This document shows positions 35,021 to 43,560 of a stretch of 64,000 nt of DNA, piece after piece (within the stretch, counting starts at the first letter, position 1; every line of letters begins with the position of its first letter). Made by a program: the position numbers and the translations under genes. The stretch comes from Acidimicrobiaceae bacterium. GTDB taxonomy: Bacteria; Actinomycetota; Acidimicrobiia; Acidimicrobiales; RAAP-2. The notes beneath the pieces are model-generated. The model was not told the DNA's origin, made no database searches, and saw nothing but the letters and a program-made list of their open reading frames with translations. The stretch is taken from the NCBI GenBank assembly GCA_003162475.1, contig PMOI01000016.1, positions 267,629-331,628 of the forward strand. The letters run 5' to 3'.

Positions 35021-35845
35021 CTATTCGACCAGTCCCCGACAGAGCAACACCACGGTGATGAACACGCGGTAGAGCTCGAGGGGATCGTCCTGGGTTATCT
35101 CGGCGCTGAGATCACCGGTGCGCACGACGCCGTGGATCCGCGTCGCGAGGTCGCAGTAGTCACTGGTACGAAACGTGATCGCCATGGTCACGGGCAACGT
35201 CATCGCCGGCGCCTTCGCTGACGGGATCGACGCCGTTGCGAGCGCTGCTTGCTCGTGGATCAGCCGACACGCCTCGTCGGGGTGCAACGAGTTCGCGGCG
35301 AAGCGTGTCACCGATTCTTTGACGACCGCTGCGTACACGCCCGGTGCGAAGGGCGCGATCTCGTCGGCCGTTACCTGGTCGCCGCTGATCAACACGACCG
35401 GCACGCCGTAGGCCTGAGCGACCAGCGTGTTGATGCCCGCCTCACCCGCGACGACGCCGTTGAGCGTGACCTCGGCGAACGCCGTCGGGAAGTACGTGTG
35501 TGAGAGGCTCGACGATCGGCTGCCCATCGAACCGTGGTACGAGATGAAAAAGACCGCGTCGAACGTCTCGTCGAGCCCTTGCATCATGTACATCGGCTTA
35601 AAGCGACCCGAGAGGTAACGCGCGGAGCCCGCGAGCGCGTCGGGACGTAGGTTCGCCATCTTCGAGTGCGCGTCGTTCACCAGGAACTCAGTGGCACCCG
35701 ACTTCATCGCACCCTCGATCGCGGCGTTGATCTCGCGGGTCAACAGACCGGTGTAGTAGTCGTAGAGGTGACCGCCCGCCAAGACCTGGTCCCAATCGAC
35801 GACACCGGCGGTGCCTTCCATGTCTGACGAAATGTAGATCTTCAC
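35021..35845 (-). CDS. M55 family D-aminopeptidase (DppA-like)
   Basis: MKIYISSDMEGTAGVVDWDQV, LVNDAHSKMANLRPDAL, FFISYHGSMGSRSSSLSHTY, GEAGINTLVAQAYGVPVVLISGDQ. Confidence 0.93.
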   Translation of the reverse strand: MKIYISSDMEGTAGVVDWDQVLAGGHLYDYYTGLLTREINAAIEGAMKSGATEFLVNDAHSKMANLRPDALAGSARYLSGRFKPMYMMQGLDETFDAVFFISYHGSMGSRSSSLSHTYFPTAFAEVTLNGVVAGEAGINTLVAQAYGVPVVLISGDQVTADEIAPFAPGVYAAVVKESVTRFAANSLHPDEACRLIHEQAALATASIPSAKAPAMTLPVTMAITFRTSDYCDLATRIHGVVRTGDLSAEITQDDPLELYRVFITVVLLCRGLVE

Positions 35846-36792
35846 AGCACTACCCGCTTGAAGACCTCGACCGCGGAGCTCGACGACGTCATGACGTTGT
35901 ACGTGGCGCCCGACTTTGACGCCGCGGCGCCGTGACGGCCGTCGGGGGTGAGACAGAGGGTCCGCAGTTCGGCCTTGAAATCATCGCGCAGCGTGCTCGC
36001 GTCGGCGAGCATCGATCGACACGCGTCCGCCGGTTCCTCGCCGCGAGCGAGCCCGTCGACCACGAGTCGCGCGCCGGTCACGCGCATGCTCATCTCACCG
36101 CGGCCGGTGCACGCCGCTCCGCCGTAGCGCAGGTCGCAGTAGTTGCCAGTACCGGGCAGAGCGGAGTCGCCGACTCTTCCCGGATACTTCCAGGGATACC
36201 CGCTCGTCGAAACGCCAACGACCATCTCGCCGCTCTCGTCGAGAGCGAGGACGTTGATGGTCCCCCACGGTCCCTCGTGGGGACGGAAACGATTCACCAA
36301 TTCAATGGCCGCCAGTCGGTAGACGTCGTCACCGGGCGCCGCGAGGGTCTTCTCACCCTCCACGGCGTCGCTCGACGGCTGCAAGGCTTCACGAAACAGA
36401 CGCCACGCCTCGTCGGTGAGGAGTGTCGCAGGCTCAAATCCCTGCTCCACGGCGAAGAGCTCCGCGCCCTCGCCGACCAAGAGACAGTGCTGAGGCAACT
36501 TCTCGAGGACGGCTCGAGCGATCGAGATCGGGTGAGGATAGTTGCGGACCGCGCCTACGGCGCCAAAGGCGCGCGTCGAACCCACCATCAACGACGCGTC
36601 GAGTTCGACCTCGCCACGAGCGTTGGGTAGTCCACCGGTGCCCACGTAGTGATCCTCGAGGTTGTCCTCGCAGAGACGCAGAGCCGCCTCCACGGCGTCG
36701 AGCGCACTCGCACCTTGTCGCAGTAAATCCATTCCGGCGGGAAGACCTGCCTCCGAACGCTCGCTGCCAATGATGATCGGTCCAGACGTCAT
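35842..36792 (-). CDS. N4-(beta-N-acetylglucosaminyl)-L-asparaginase / isoaspartyl peptidase family (T2 Ntn-hydrolase)
   Basis: GASALDAVEAALRLCEDNLEDHYVGTGGLPNARGEVELDASLM, GTINVLALDESGEMVVGVSTSGYPWKYPGRVGDSALPGTGNYCD, GGAACTGRGEMSMRV. Confidence 0.9.
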   Translation of the reverse strand: MTSGPIIIGSERSEAGLPAGMDLLRQGASALDAVEAALRLCEDNLEDHYVGTGGLPNARGEVELDASLMVGSTRAFGAVGAVRNYPHPISIARAVLEKLPQHCLLVGEGAELFAVEQGFEPATLLTDEAWRLFREALQPSSDAVEGEKTLAAPGDDVYRLAAIELVNRFRPHEGPWGTINVLALDESGEMVVGVSTSGYPWKYPGRVGDSALPGTGNYCDLRYGGAACTGRGEMSMRVTGARLVVDGLARGEEPADACRSMLADASTLRDDFKAELRTLCLTPDGRHGAAASKSGATYNVMTSSSSAVEVFKRVVL

Positions 36793-36850
36793 TTCTGTTC
36801 TCCTTTGGGTGGTTCGCTGAGCTGTCATCGGCCCAGCGACGGCCACGTAG

Positions 36851-38992
36851 CTACTTGATGACGGGCTCGCGACGAGGAACGTCGAGGAGTTCTTCGATGA
36901 TCCGTGCGTTCGCCAGTAACGCCATGTCGGTTCCGCGCCGTGACGAGAGTTGAAGCCCGATTGGTAGACCCTCGTCACTGAAGCCACACGGCAACACGAG
37001 TGCGGGGTCGCCGGTCAGATTGAAGGGGCCCGTAAAGTAGCCCTCAATCGCGCCGTCGGGCGTGTCGATCGGCGGCGTCGTCGTTGGCGCGACGAAGGGC
37101 GTCGAAGGCGTCAACAACACGTCGACGTCCTCGTACAGTGCGTCCGCCGCAGGCAGTAGGCGCGCTCGCGTGGCCAGGGCATCGTCGTACGCGGCGCGTG
37201 TGACCTGCGACGCCGCGAGGAAAAGCCGCAGCGTCTCGGGACCGAAGTGACTTGGATCGCGTTGCACCTGTTCGCCGTGGACCTGCCACGCTTCGTACAG
37301 GATGATGTCGTCGATCAATGGACGGAGGGCGTCGAGCGCAAAGGCGCTCACCTCGACGACGTCGACGCCTTCGCGTACGCGCTTCAGCGCGTCCTCGAGT
37401 GATTGGCGAATCTCCGACGTACTGATGGGATCGCCCAACCACTCCGTGACAACCCCCACGCGAAGCCGCGAGGACGGCGTCGGTGCCAACGCCATTCCCG
37501 TCATCGCCGCGAAGACCTTCTCCGCCGTCGCGACGTCGCGCGCCAGCAGTCCTACGTGGTCGAGAGACGGCGAGAGCGGCTGTACTCCGGTCAGGTCGAT
37601 GACCCCGAAGGTCGGCTTGAAGCCCACGACGTTGCAGTAGTGCGCCGGAATGCGAATCGAGCCACCAGTGTCGGTGCCGATCGCGACGTCACACGCGCCC
37701 ACACCCACGAGCGCTGCCGAGCCACCGCTCGATCCCCCCGCCGTTCGAAACGGATCGTAGGGGTTCATCGCTTCGGCGACGTCTGGGTGGAGCGCGCCAG
37801 CCGCGTACTCCAGCAACGTGGTCGTAGCGTAGACGTCCGCGCCGGCTTCACGAAGTGACGTGATCACCGGCGCGTCACTCTGCGCCGGCGGGCCGAGCAT
37901 GTCGTGCGGGTTGCCATTCCCTCGAGGAACACCCTTCACGTCCACCAAGTCCTTCACCGCGATCGCCACGCCGTGCAACGGACCGTCGGGACTGCGAAGC
38001 GGTGCCGGGAGCATTCGCACGACCGCGTGCAGTGGACCGCCAAGACGATTCGTGCGCTCATAGGTCGCGAGCAGGTCGAGGTTCGCCACTTCACAGGTTC
38101 GCTCACCGTCCTCGATGGCGTGAATCAGTTCCCCGATGTACGTCGTGAGGGGCCCCTTCAAGTCACGTACCAAATCGTCGACTTCGGTCTTGCGCTTGCG
38201 CACCATGAGGTCACGGTAGATGCCGCTGTGCGACTTGGCACTCGAGCGATTGAAGGTCACCAAACGGTCGAACGAACCTTCGAGATCGTCGGGTTCGAAT
38301 CCGTCGAAACCCATCGGCGTCACGGGTGACTGCGCCAAGACCTCCCTGGCGATGGCCAACATCAACGTTCGATACCGCGGGTCTTCTAGCGAGTCAGCGA
38401 TCGAGAGGTCCGAAACCGCGCCGCCGTAGAGCATCGCCCCGTACGCCTCTTTCCCCCAGAGATAGCCCATGATGTTGTCCGTGGCGACCGCGTAGGGCAA
38501 CGCGTCCGCCAGCTCTTGGACCCTTGGGGTCACGATTGATTGAAACGGCTCGCCCACGCGAAACGTCCCGACGTTCCCCTGCATGACCCGACCCGGTCCC
38601 ATGACGTCGGCGCCGAAGTTCACGAAACTCACAATGAGATTGTCGCGACCGACTGCTTCAGCGAGGATGTCGGCAGTGAAGCCATTCTGAAAACTCACGG
38701 CGTAGCCGCCCGGCGCGACGCGTCCTTTGAGAAGAGCCGCCGCGGACTCGGTATGGTGACTCTTCACGGCAACGGCAATGTGATCGATCTGCGCGGGGAG
38801 TTGATCGGGTGTGATCGCCGGCACACGAACCGTGAAATTCTCGACCGGACCCTCGATGATGAGACCGTCACGGTTGATCGCAGCGACATAGTCGACGTCC
38901 GTGTCGCACAACACGACGTCGTGACCAGCACGGGCCATGTGCGCGCCGATGGTTCCGCCAATGGCGCCAGCACCGATGATCGTCAATTGCAT
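36851..38992 (-). CDS. Fusion: N-terminal ketopantoate-reductase-like (ApbA/PanE) domain + C-terminal amidase-signature domain
   Basis: N-terminus MQLTIIGAGAIGGTIGAHMARAGHDVVLCD; C-terminus VAIAVKDLVDVKG, GGSSGGSAALVGVGACDVAIGTDTGGSIRIPAHYCNVVGFKPTFG; one uninterrupted frame. Confidence 0.93.
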   Translation of the reverse strand: MQLTIIGAGAIGGTIGAHMARAGHDVVLCDTDVDYVAAINRDGLIIEGPVENFTVRVPAITPDQLPAQIDHIAVAVKSHHTESAAALLKGRVAPGGYAVSFQNGFTADILAEAVGRDNLIVSFVNFGADVMGPGRVMQGNVGTFRVGEPFQSIVTPRVQELADALPYAVATDNIMGYLWGKEAYGAMLYGGAVSDLSIADSLEDPRYRTLMLAIAREVLAQSPVTPMGFDGFEPDDLEGSFDRLVTFNRSSAKSHSGIYRDLMVRKRKTEVDDLVRDLKGPLTTYIGELIHAIEDGERTCEVANLDLLATYERTNRLGGPLHAVVRMLPAPLRSPDGPLHGVAIAVKDLVDVKGVPRGNGNPHDMLGPPAQSDAPVITSLREAGADVYATTTLLEYAAGALHPDVAEAMNPYDPFRTAGGSSGGSAALVGVGACDVAIGTDTGGSIRIPAHYCNVVGFKPTFGVIDLTGVQPLSPSLDHVGLLARDVATAEKVFAAMTGMALAPTPSSRLRVGVVTEWLGDPISTSEIRQSLEDALKRVREGVDVVEVSAFALDALRPLIDDIILYEAWQVHGEQVQRDPSHFGPETLRLFLAASQVTRAAYDDALATRARLLPAADALYEDVDVLLTPSTPFVAPTTTPPIDTPDGAIEGYFTGPFNLTGDPALVLPCGFSDEGLPIGLQLSSRRGTDMALLANARIIEELLDVPRREPVIK

Positions 38993-39120
38993 TACTGCCA
39001 CCATCCTCAGGGGAAATAGAACGAGAAGCGATCTTCTCCGCTAATAAATGTAGCCGTCGCGAATCGGCCTCCGAGACGAGGAACGGCGTCAATGCGTCAT
39101 AAAGCGTCAACGCGGAGGGT

Positions 39121-39147
39121 GTGACGTGACGACGCGCGCCACGTCAC
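39121..39147. terminator. Inverted repeat downstream of ilvC
   Basis: GTGACGTG-11 nt-CACGTCAC, 8-bp perfect arms; no U-tract, could also be an operator. Confidence 0.35.
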
Positions 39148-39256
39148 GATCACGCATCATATGAACGGAGAAACATGGCCGTGACGTGCATCTTCAAGGC
39201 GCCATGATTGTGCTTTGAACCAACTTCAGGCGTACTTCGAAGCCTGGAAGATTGTC

Positions 39257-40291
39257 CTAGTCGGTGTCGCCGCCAGAGATCTCGGAGACCTTCTGCTTGC
39301 CCGCCGAGACGAAGGGCATCATCTCACGAAGTTCTGCGCCGATCTTCTCGATTGGGTGACGCTTGCCGGCGTCACGAAGTTCGCGGTAGCGCGGGCGCCC
39401 GATCTCGTTCTCCAGGATCCACTCGGCGGCGAAGGTGCCGTCTTGGATCTCACCCAGGATCTTCTTCATCTCGACCTTGACCTGGTCATTGATGACGCGA
39501 GGTCCGCGGGTCAAGTCACCGTACTCGGCCGTGTCCGACACGCTGTAGCGCATGCCGGTGATGCCCTCTTCGTACATCAGGTCCACGATGAGCTTCAACT
39601 CGTGCAGGCACTCAAAGTACGCGCTCTCGGGCTGATAGCCCGCTTCGACGAGCGTCTCGTAGCCCGCGCGCACGAGGGCCGTGACCCCGCCGCACAAGAC
39701 GACCTGCTCACCGAAGAGGTCCGTCTCGGTCTCTTCGGAGAACGTCGTCTCGAGCACCCCGGCGCGCGTCGCGCCGATGCCGTCGGCGTAGGCCAAGGCG
39801 ATGTCGTGGGCGTGACCCGTGGCGTCTTGTTCGACGGCGATGAGCGACGGCACGCCTCCACCTTCGAGGTAGGTGCGGCGCACGAGGTGACCAGGTCCCT
39901 TGGGCGCGACCATGGCGACGTCGACGTCACTCGGTGGCTTGATCAGGTCGAAGCGGATGTTGAAGCCGTGCGCGAAGAGCAGGCACTTGCCGGTCGTGAG
40001 GTAGGGCGCGATGTCGGCGTCGTAAGTGCGCTTCTGTTCGGTGTCCGGAACGAGCACCATGATGACGTCGGCTTCGGCGCACGCGTCGGCGATGGTGAGA
40101 ACACGCAGTCCGGCCTCTTCGGCCTTTTCCACGGATGGCGACTCCATGCGTAAACCAACGCGTACGTCGTAGCCGCTGTCGTGCAGGTTCAACGCGTGCG
40201 CGTGGCCCTGCGAGCCGTAACCCAAGATGGCGATCTTTTTCGCCTTCAGGAGTTCGGGCTTGGCGTCTTTTTGGTAGTACATCGTAGTCAT
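39257..40291 (-). CDS. ilvC: Ketol-acid reductoisomerase
   Basis: [83 protein letters not shown]. Confidence 0.97.
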   Translation of the reverse strand: MTTMYYQKDAKPELLKAKKIAILGYGSQGHAHALNLHDSGYDVRVGLRMESPSVEKAEEAGLRVLTIADACAEADVIMVLVPDTEQKRTYDADIAPYLTTGKCLLFAHGFNIRFDLIKPPSDVDVAMVAPKGPGHLVRRTYLEGGGVPSLIAVEQDATGHAHDIALAYADGIGATRAGVLETTFSEETETDLFGEQVVLCGGVTALVRAGYETLVEAGYQPESAYFECLHELKLIVDLMYEEGITGMRYSVSDTAEYGDLTRGPRVINDQVKVEMKKILGEIQDGTFAAEWILENEIGRPRYRELRDAGKRHPIEKIGAELREMMPFVSAGKQKVSEISGGDTD

Positions 40292-40326
40292 CGTTTACAT
40301 CTTTCTCTTGGGGTTTGTCGTGAGAG

Positions 40327-40866
40327 CTAGGCCGTGGCCGTCTGAACAAGTCTAGGGAGCGCGACGCGACCCGTACGCTGCAATTCCACACCGGAGAAGA
40401 CCTCCAGGGCCTTCTCGAGCTGATCGCACGCGCCGGGCGTGCCGGCCAACATCACGGTCACCGACGTGGCGTTCACGTCGACGATCGAAGCGCCCGTGTT
40501 GGTGGCGACGTCGAGGACGTCGCCGCGATTGGCGTTGTCGACGCTCAGTGTCGCGAGCAGGAGTTCGCGCTCCAAGGCGTCACGCGGGGCGAGGTCCTTG
40601 ATCGCCACGACGTTCACGAGTTTGTCCAACTGACCCACGATCTGTTCCAAGGGCGCGGACTCGGCGTCGACGACGATGGTGACCCTGGAAAATTGAGCGT
40701 TCCCCTCGGCGGGCGCCACGGCGAGGGAGTAGATGTTAAATCCGCGTCTCGCGAAGAGTCCCGCGATGCGCGCGAGCACGCCCGCCTTGTTCTCCACCAA
40801 CACCGACAGGATGTGGTGACGGACGGGGGTGCGATCGGTGACGCCGAGGAAGGGCTCGGGGGTCAT
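40327..40866 (-). CDS. ilvN: Acetolactate synthase small subunit
   Basis: HHILSVLVENKAGVLARIAGLFARRGFNIYSLAVAPAE, QLDKLVNVVAIKDL. Confidence 0.95.
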   Translation of the reverse strand: MTPEPFLGVTDRTPVRHHILSVLVENKAGVLARIAGLFARRGFNIYSLAVAPAEGNAQFSRVTIVVDAESAPLEQIVGQLDKLVNVVAIKDLAPRDALERELLLATLSVDNANRGDVLDVATNTGASIVDVNATSVTVMLAGTPGACDQLEKALEVFSGVELQRTGRVALPRLVQTATA

Positions 40867-42578
40867 TGGGCGCCTCCTCGAAGCAGCGGGTGCACGAGAA
40901 TGTCGTCGTTACTCGCGCCGGCCGCCACCATTGGAAAGACCTTCTCCGACGAGTCCGTTCGAAAGTCGATGACGACGGGGACGTCGTTGATCTGATTAGC
41001 CTGGTCGATCACCTCGTGCATCTCCTTCAAGTTCGTCGCGCGAAGTCCCACGCACCCCATGGCCTCGGCCCACTTCACGTAGTCGGGCAGGTCGGCGCTG
41101 AGGTAGACCTCGGAGTAGCGCTCCTCGTAGAACATCTCCTGCCACTGACGGACCATGCCGAGATAGGCGTTGTTGAGAATGGCGACCTTGATGGGGATGC
41201 CCTCGGCGCGCGCCGTCACGAGTTCTTGGGCCGTCATCTGGAAGCAACCGTCACCGTCGATGCACCACACCGTCCGATCAGGTCGACCGACCTTGGCGCC
41301 GATGGCCGCAGGGACGCCGAAACCCATCGTGCCCGCGCCGCCCGAGTTCACCCACGTACCGGGCTCTTCGAACTCCCAGAACTGTGAGGCCCACATCTGG
41401 TGCTGGCCAACGCCCGCCGAGACGATGGTTCCCGGCGCTGCTTTTTTGGCGATTGCTTCGATGACGTGTTGGGGACGCAGCGGACCCTCGGTCGTTGGTT
41501 CGTCGTAGACGAGCGGGTAGCGCTCTTGCCAGGTACGAATCTCCTTCCACCAGACGTCGAGGTTCTGCGGTGACGCCTTCGCGGCCTCGAGCGCCTGAAG
41601 GGCCGAAGCGACGTTGGTCTGCAGGGCGACGTCGGCGCGGCGGACCTTATTGAACTCGGCCTTGTCGATGTCGACGTGGATGATCTTGGCGTTCGCGGCG
41701 AACGAAGAGACCTGTCCGGTGACGCGGTCGTCGAAACGCGCGCCCAGCGAGATCAGCAGATCGGACTTTTGAATGGCCGTCACCGCGCTGTACATCCCGT
41801 GCATGCCGGGCATGCCGAGGTGTTGGTCGTGCGAATCGGGAAAGGCGCCGCGCGCCATCAACGTCGTGACGACGGGCATCTTGGTTCGCTCGGCAAAGGC
41901 GAGGAGATCTTGGTGAGCCCGAGACTTGAGGGTGCCGCCGCCCACGTAGAGCACGGGGCGTTCGGACTGACTGATCAGTTCGACGGCGCGCGCCACGGCG
42001 TCCTGGTCGATGTCGATTTCAGGGTGATAGCCCGGCAGATCCAGCTCTTCAATCGACTCGGGGTACCACCACTCCATGGTCGACTGCGAGATGTCCTTGG
42101 GCAGGTCGATGAGCACCGGTCCGGGGCGACCGGTCGTGGCGAGATAGAAGGCCGCCGCGACGGCGCGAGGAATCTCGTGCGCGGATTGGATCAAGAAGTT
42201 GTGCTTGGTGATGCCCATGGTGATCCCCGTGATGTCGCACTCCTGGAAGGCGTCCGAGCCGATCGACGCGGTCGCGACCTGTCCCGTGATGACGACGAGT
42301 GGCGTCGAGTCCATGTGCGCGTTGGCGATCGGCGTGACGATGTTGGTAGCGCCAGGGCCGCTCGTCACCATCGCGACGCCGGCCTTACCGGTTGCGAGTG
42401 CGTAACCCTCGGCCATGTGGCCAGCTCCCTGTTCGTGACGCACGAGGATGTGGCGGATCGAGGAGTCGAGAATCGGGTCGTAGACGGGCAGAATGGCCCC
42501 ACCGGGCAGGCCGAAGATGGTGTCGACGCCCTCTTGTTCGAGGCTCTTGATGAGTGCTTGCGCTCCGGTGAGTTGCAC
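40863..42578 (-). CDS. ilvB: Acetolactate synthase large subunit
   Basis: TGAQALIKSLEQEGVDTIFGLPGGAILPVYD, HEQGAGHMAEGYALATGKAGVAMVTSGPGATN, WCIDGDGCFQMTAQEL. Confidence 0.97.
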   Translation of the reverse strand: MQLTGAQALIKSLEQEGVDTIFGLPGGAILPVYDPILDSSIRHILVRHEQGAGHMAEGYALATGKAGVAMVTSGPGATNIVTPIANAHMDSTPLVVITGQVATASIGSDAFQECDITGITMGITKHNFLIQSAHEIPRAVAAAFYLATTGRPGPVLIDLPKDISQSTMEWWYPESIEELDLPGYHPEIDIDQDAVARAVELISQSERPVLYVGGGTLKSRAHQDLLAFAERTKMPVVTTLMARGAFPDSHDQHLGMPGMHGMYSAVTAIQKSDLLISLGARFDDRVTGQVSSFAANAKIIHVDIDKAEFNKVRRADVALQTNVASALQALEAAKASPQNLDVWWKEIRTWQERYPLVYDEPTTEGPLRPQHVIEAIAKKAAPGTIVSAGVGQHQMWASQFWEFEEPGTWVNSGGAGTMGFGVPAAIGAKVGRPDRTVWCIDGDGCFQMTAQELVTARAEGIPIKVAILNNAYLGMVRQWQEMFYEERYSEVYLSADLPDYVKWAEAMGCVGLRATNLKEMHEVIDQANQINDVPVVIDFRTDSSEKVFPMVAAGASNDDILVHPLLRGGAQ

Positions 42579-42602
42579 AATGCTCCTTTGATGTTAGATA
42601 AG

Positions 42603-42631
42603 AAAAAAGGCCTCCCTTTTTTGGGAGGCCT
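42603..42631 (-). terminator. Intrinsic terminator in the ilvB leader (putative attenuator)
   Basis: Minus-strand GGCCTCCC-AAAAAA-GGGAGGCC-TTTTTT, between the leader peptide and the ilvB RBS. Confidence 0.92.
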
Positions 42632-42653
42632 CCGGTGTACGTAAATCGCGTGA

Positions 42654-42704
42654 CTACCGGCGCCGGGCGCCTACTACTACCAGAATCTCGAGTTGCGTGG
42701 TCAC
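42654..42704 (-). CDS. ilvB leader peptide VTTQLEILVVVGARRR
   Basis: GTG ACC ACG CAA CTC GAG ATT CTG GTA GTA GTA GGC GCC CGG CGC CGG TAG; I-L-V-V-V run; TAGACT six nt upstream (plus 42711-42716). Confidence 0.88.
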   Translation of the reverse strand: MTTQLEILVVVGARRR

Positions 42705-42933
42705 CTCTCCAGTCTAAACACAGAACGACGCGATGCACAACAGTTCTGACGCGTCGTGACCGCACCCTGTCCGGCTCCCTGGGCTCGACGAGCGAACTTT
42801 TCCAATACTCCTGGGGTGTACCGAGGAGTAAACGACGTCAGCGTCTTCGCACGTTCGCTCAACGTCGGCTGGAAGTCTCCGATGGTTGCAGATTGGCTGA
42901 GGGATGGCGGCGCCCCACTTCCCCTCGCTGAGT

Positions 42934-43218
42934 TCAAGAATGAACGCGGTCGCCACGGTGTCGAATCGCCGTCACGTTGACCGTACGAGCGTCACGATCT
43001 ATGAGATAGAGGATCCGATAGTCCCCGCGCCGAGCCGAATACGCGGGCGCCAACGACGCCCCGAGTGCCGTGCCCACCCGACGAGGATCGTCGAGCAAGG
43101 CGCCGGTGATGAATTCGAACGCGGCGGCGGCCATCTTCTTCGTGAACTGCTCGGTGAGGGCGTGGGCGGCCGGAACCGCGACGAGTAGTCGGTAGCGAGT
43201 CTTATTTGAGGTTGACAC
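42934..43218 (-). CDS. RelE/ParE family toxin
   Basis: RYRLLVAVPAAHALTEQF, LGASLAPAYSARRGDYRILYLIDRDARTVNVTAIRHRGDRVHS. Confidence 0.88.
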   Translation of the reverse strand: MSTSNKTRYRLLVAVPAAHALTEQFTKKMAAAAFEFITGALLDDPRRVGTALGASLAPAYSARRGDYRILYLIDRDARTVNVTAIRHRGDRVHS

Positions 43219-43492
43219 GCCGGCCAGCTCGGTCCATGGCGAGTGCTAACTGCTCTGCGTCCAACGTTTCGCCCGTACTGAGCGCCCGCTGTCCCTCGAC
43301 GTGTGAGCGCAGGAGGTTCGCCACGGAAAGGACGGCGATGGTCTCTCGCATCGCGTCGAAGTCGTCAACGCCGATGAGAACGGCGGCCCGGCGCCCGTTC
43401 TTGGTGATTTCCGTTCGTTCGTGGGTCGTGATGGCTTCGTCGATGAGTTTCGAGAGATTCGCCCTGGCATCCGCCACGGGAATGGTGTTCAT
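43202..43492 (-). CDS. Phd/YefM family antitoxin
   Basis: MNTIPVADARANLSKLIDEAITTHERTEITKNGRRAAVLIGVDDFDAMRETIAVL; overlaps the toxin by 17 nt. Confidence 0.9.
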   Translation of the reverse strand: MNTIPVADARANLSKLIDEAITTHERTEITKNGRRAAVLIGVDDFDAMRETIAVLSVANLLRSHVEGQRALSTGETLDAEQLALAMDRAGRRVNLK

Positions 43493-43560
43493 GTACAGAA
43501 TTCTAGCGTTAATAGTTCAAAAAGAATCGTCGGCCCAACACAGAGCCGAGTAGCGATTAA

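Noticed and set aside
39215-40153. 312-aa plus-strand ORF opposite ilvC
   Set aside because: Antisense shadow of a canonical ilvC gene.
42717-42933. Several short overlapping ORFs between the toxin gene and the ilvB leader
   Set aside because: No start signal, no family resemblance; the interval reads as ordinary intergenic promoter DNA.
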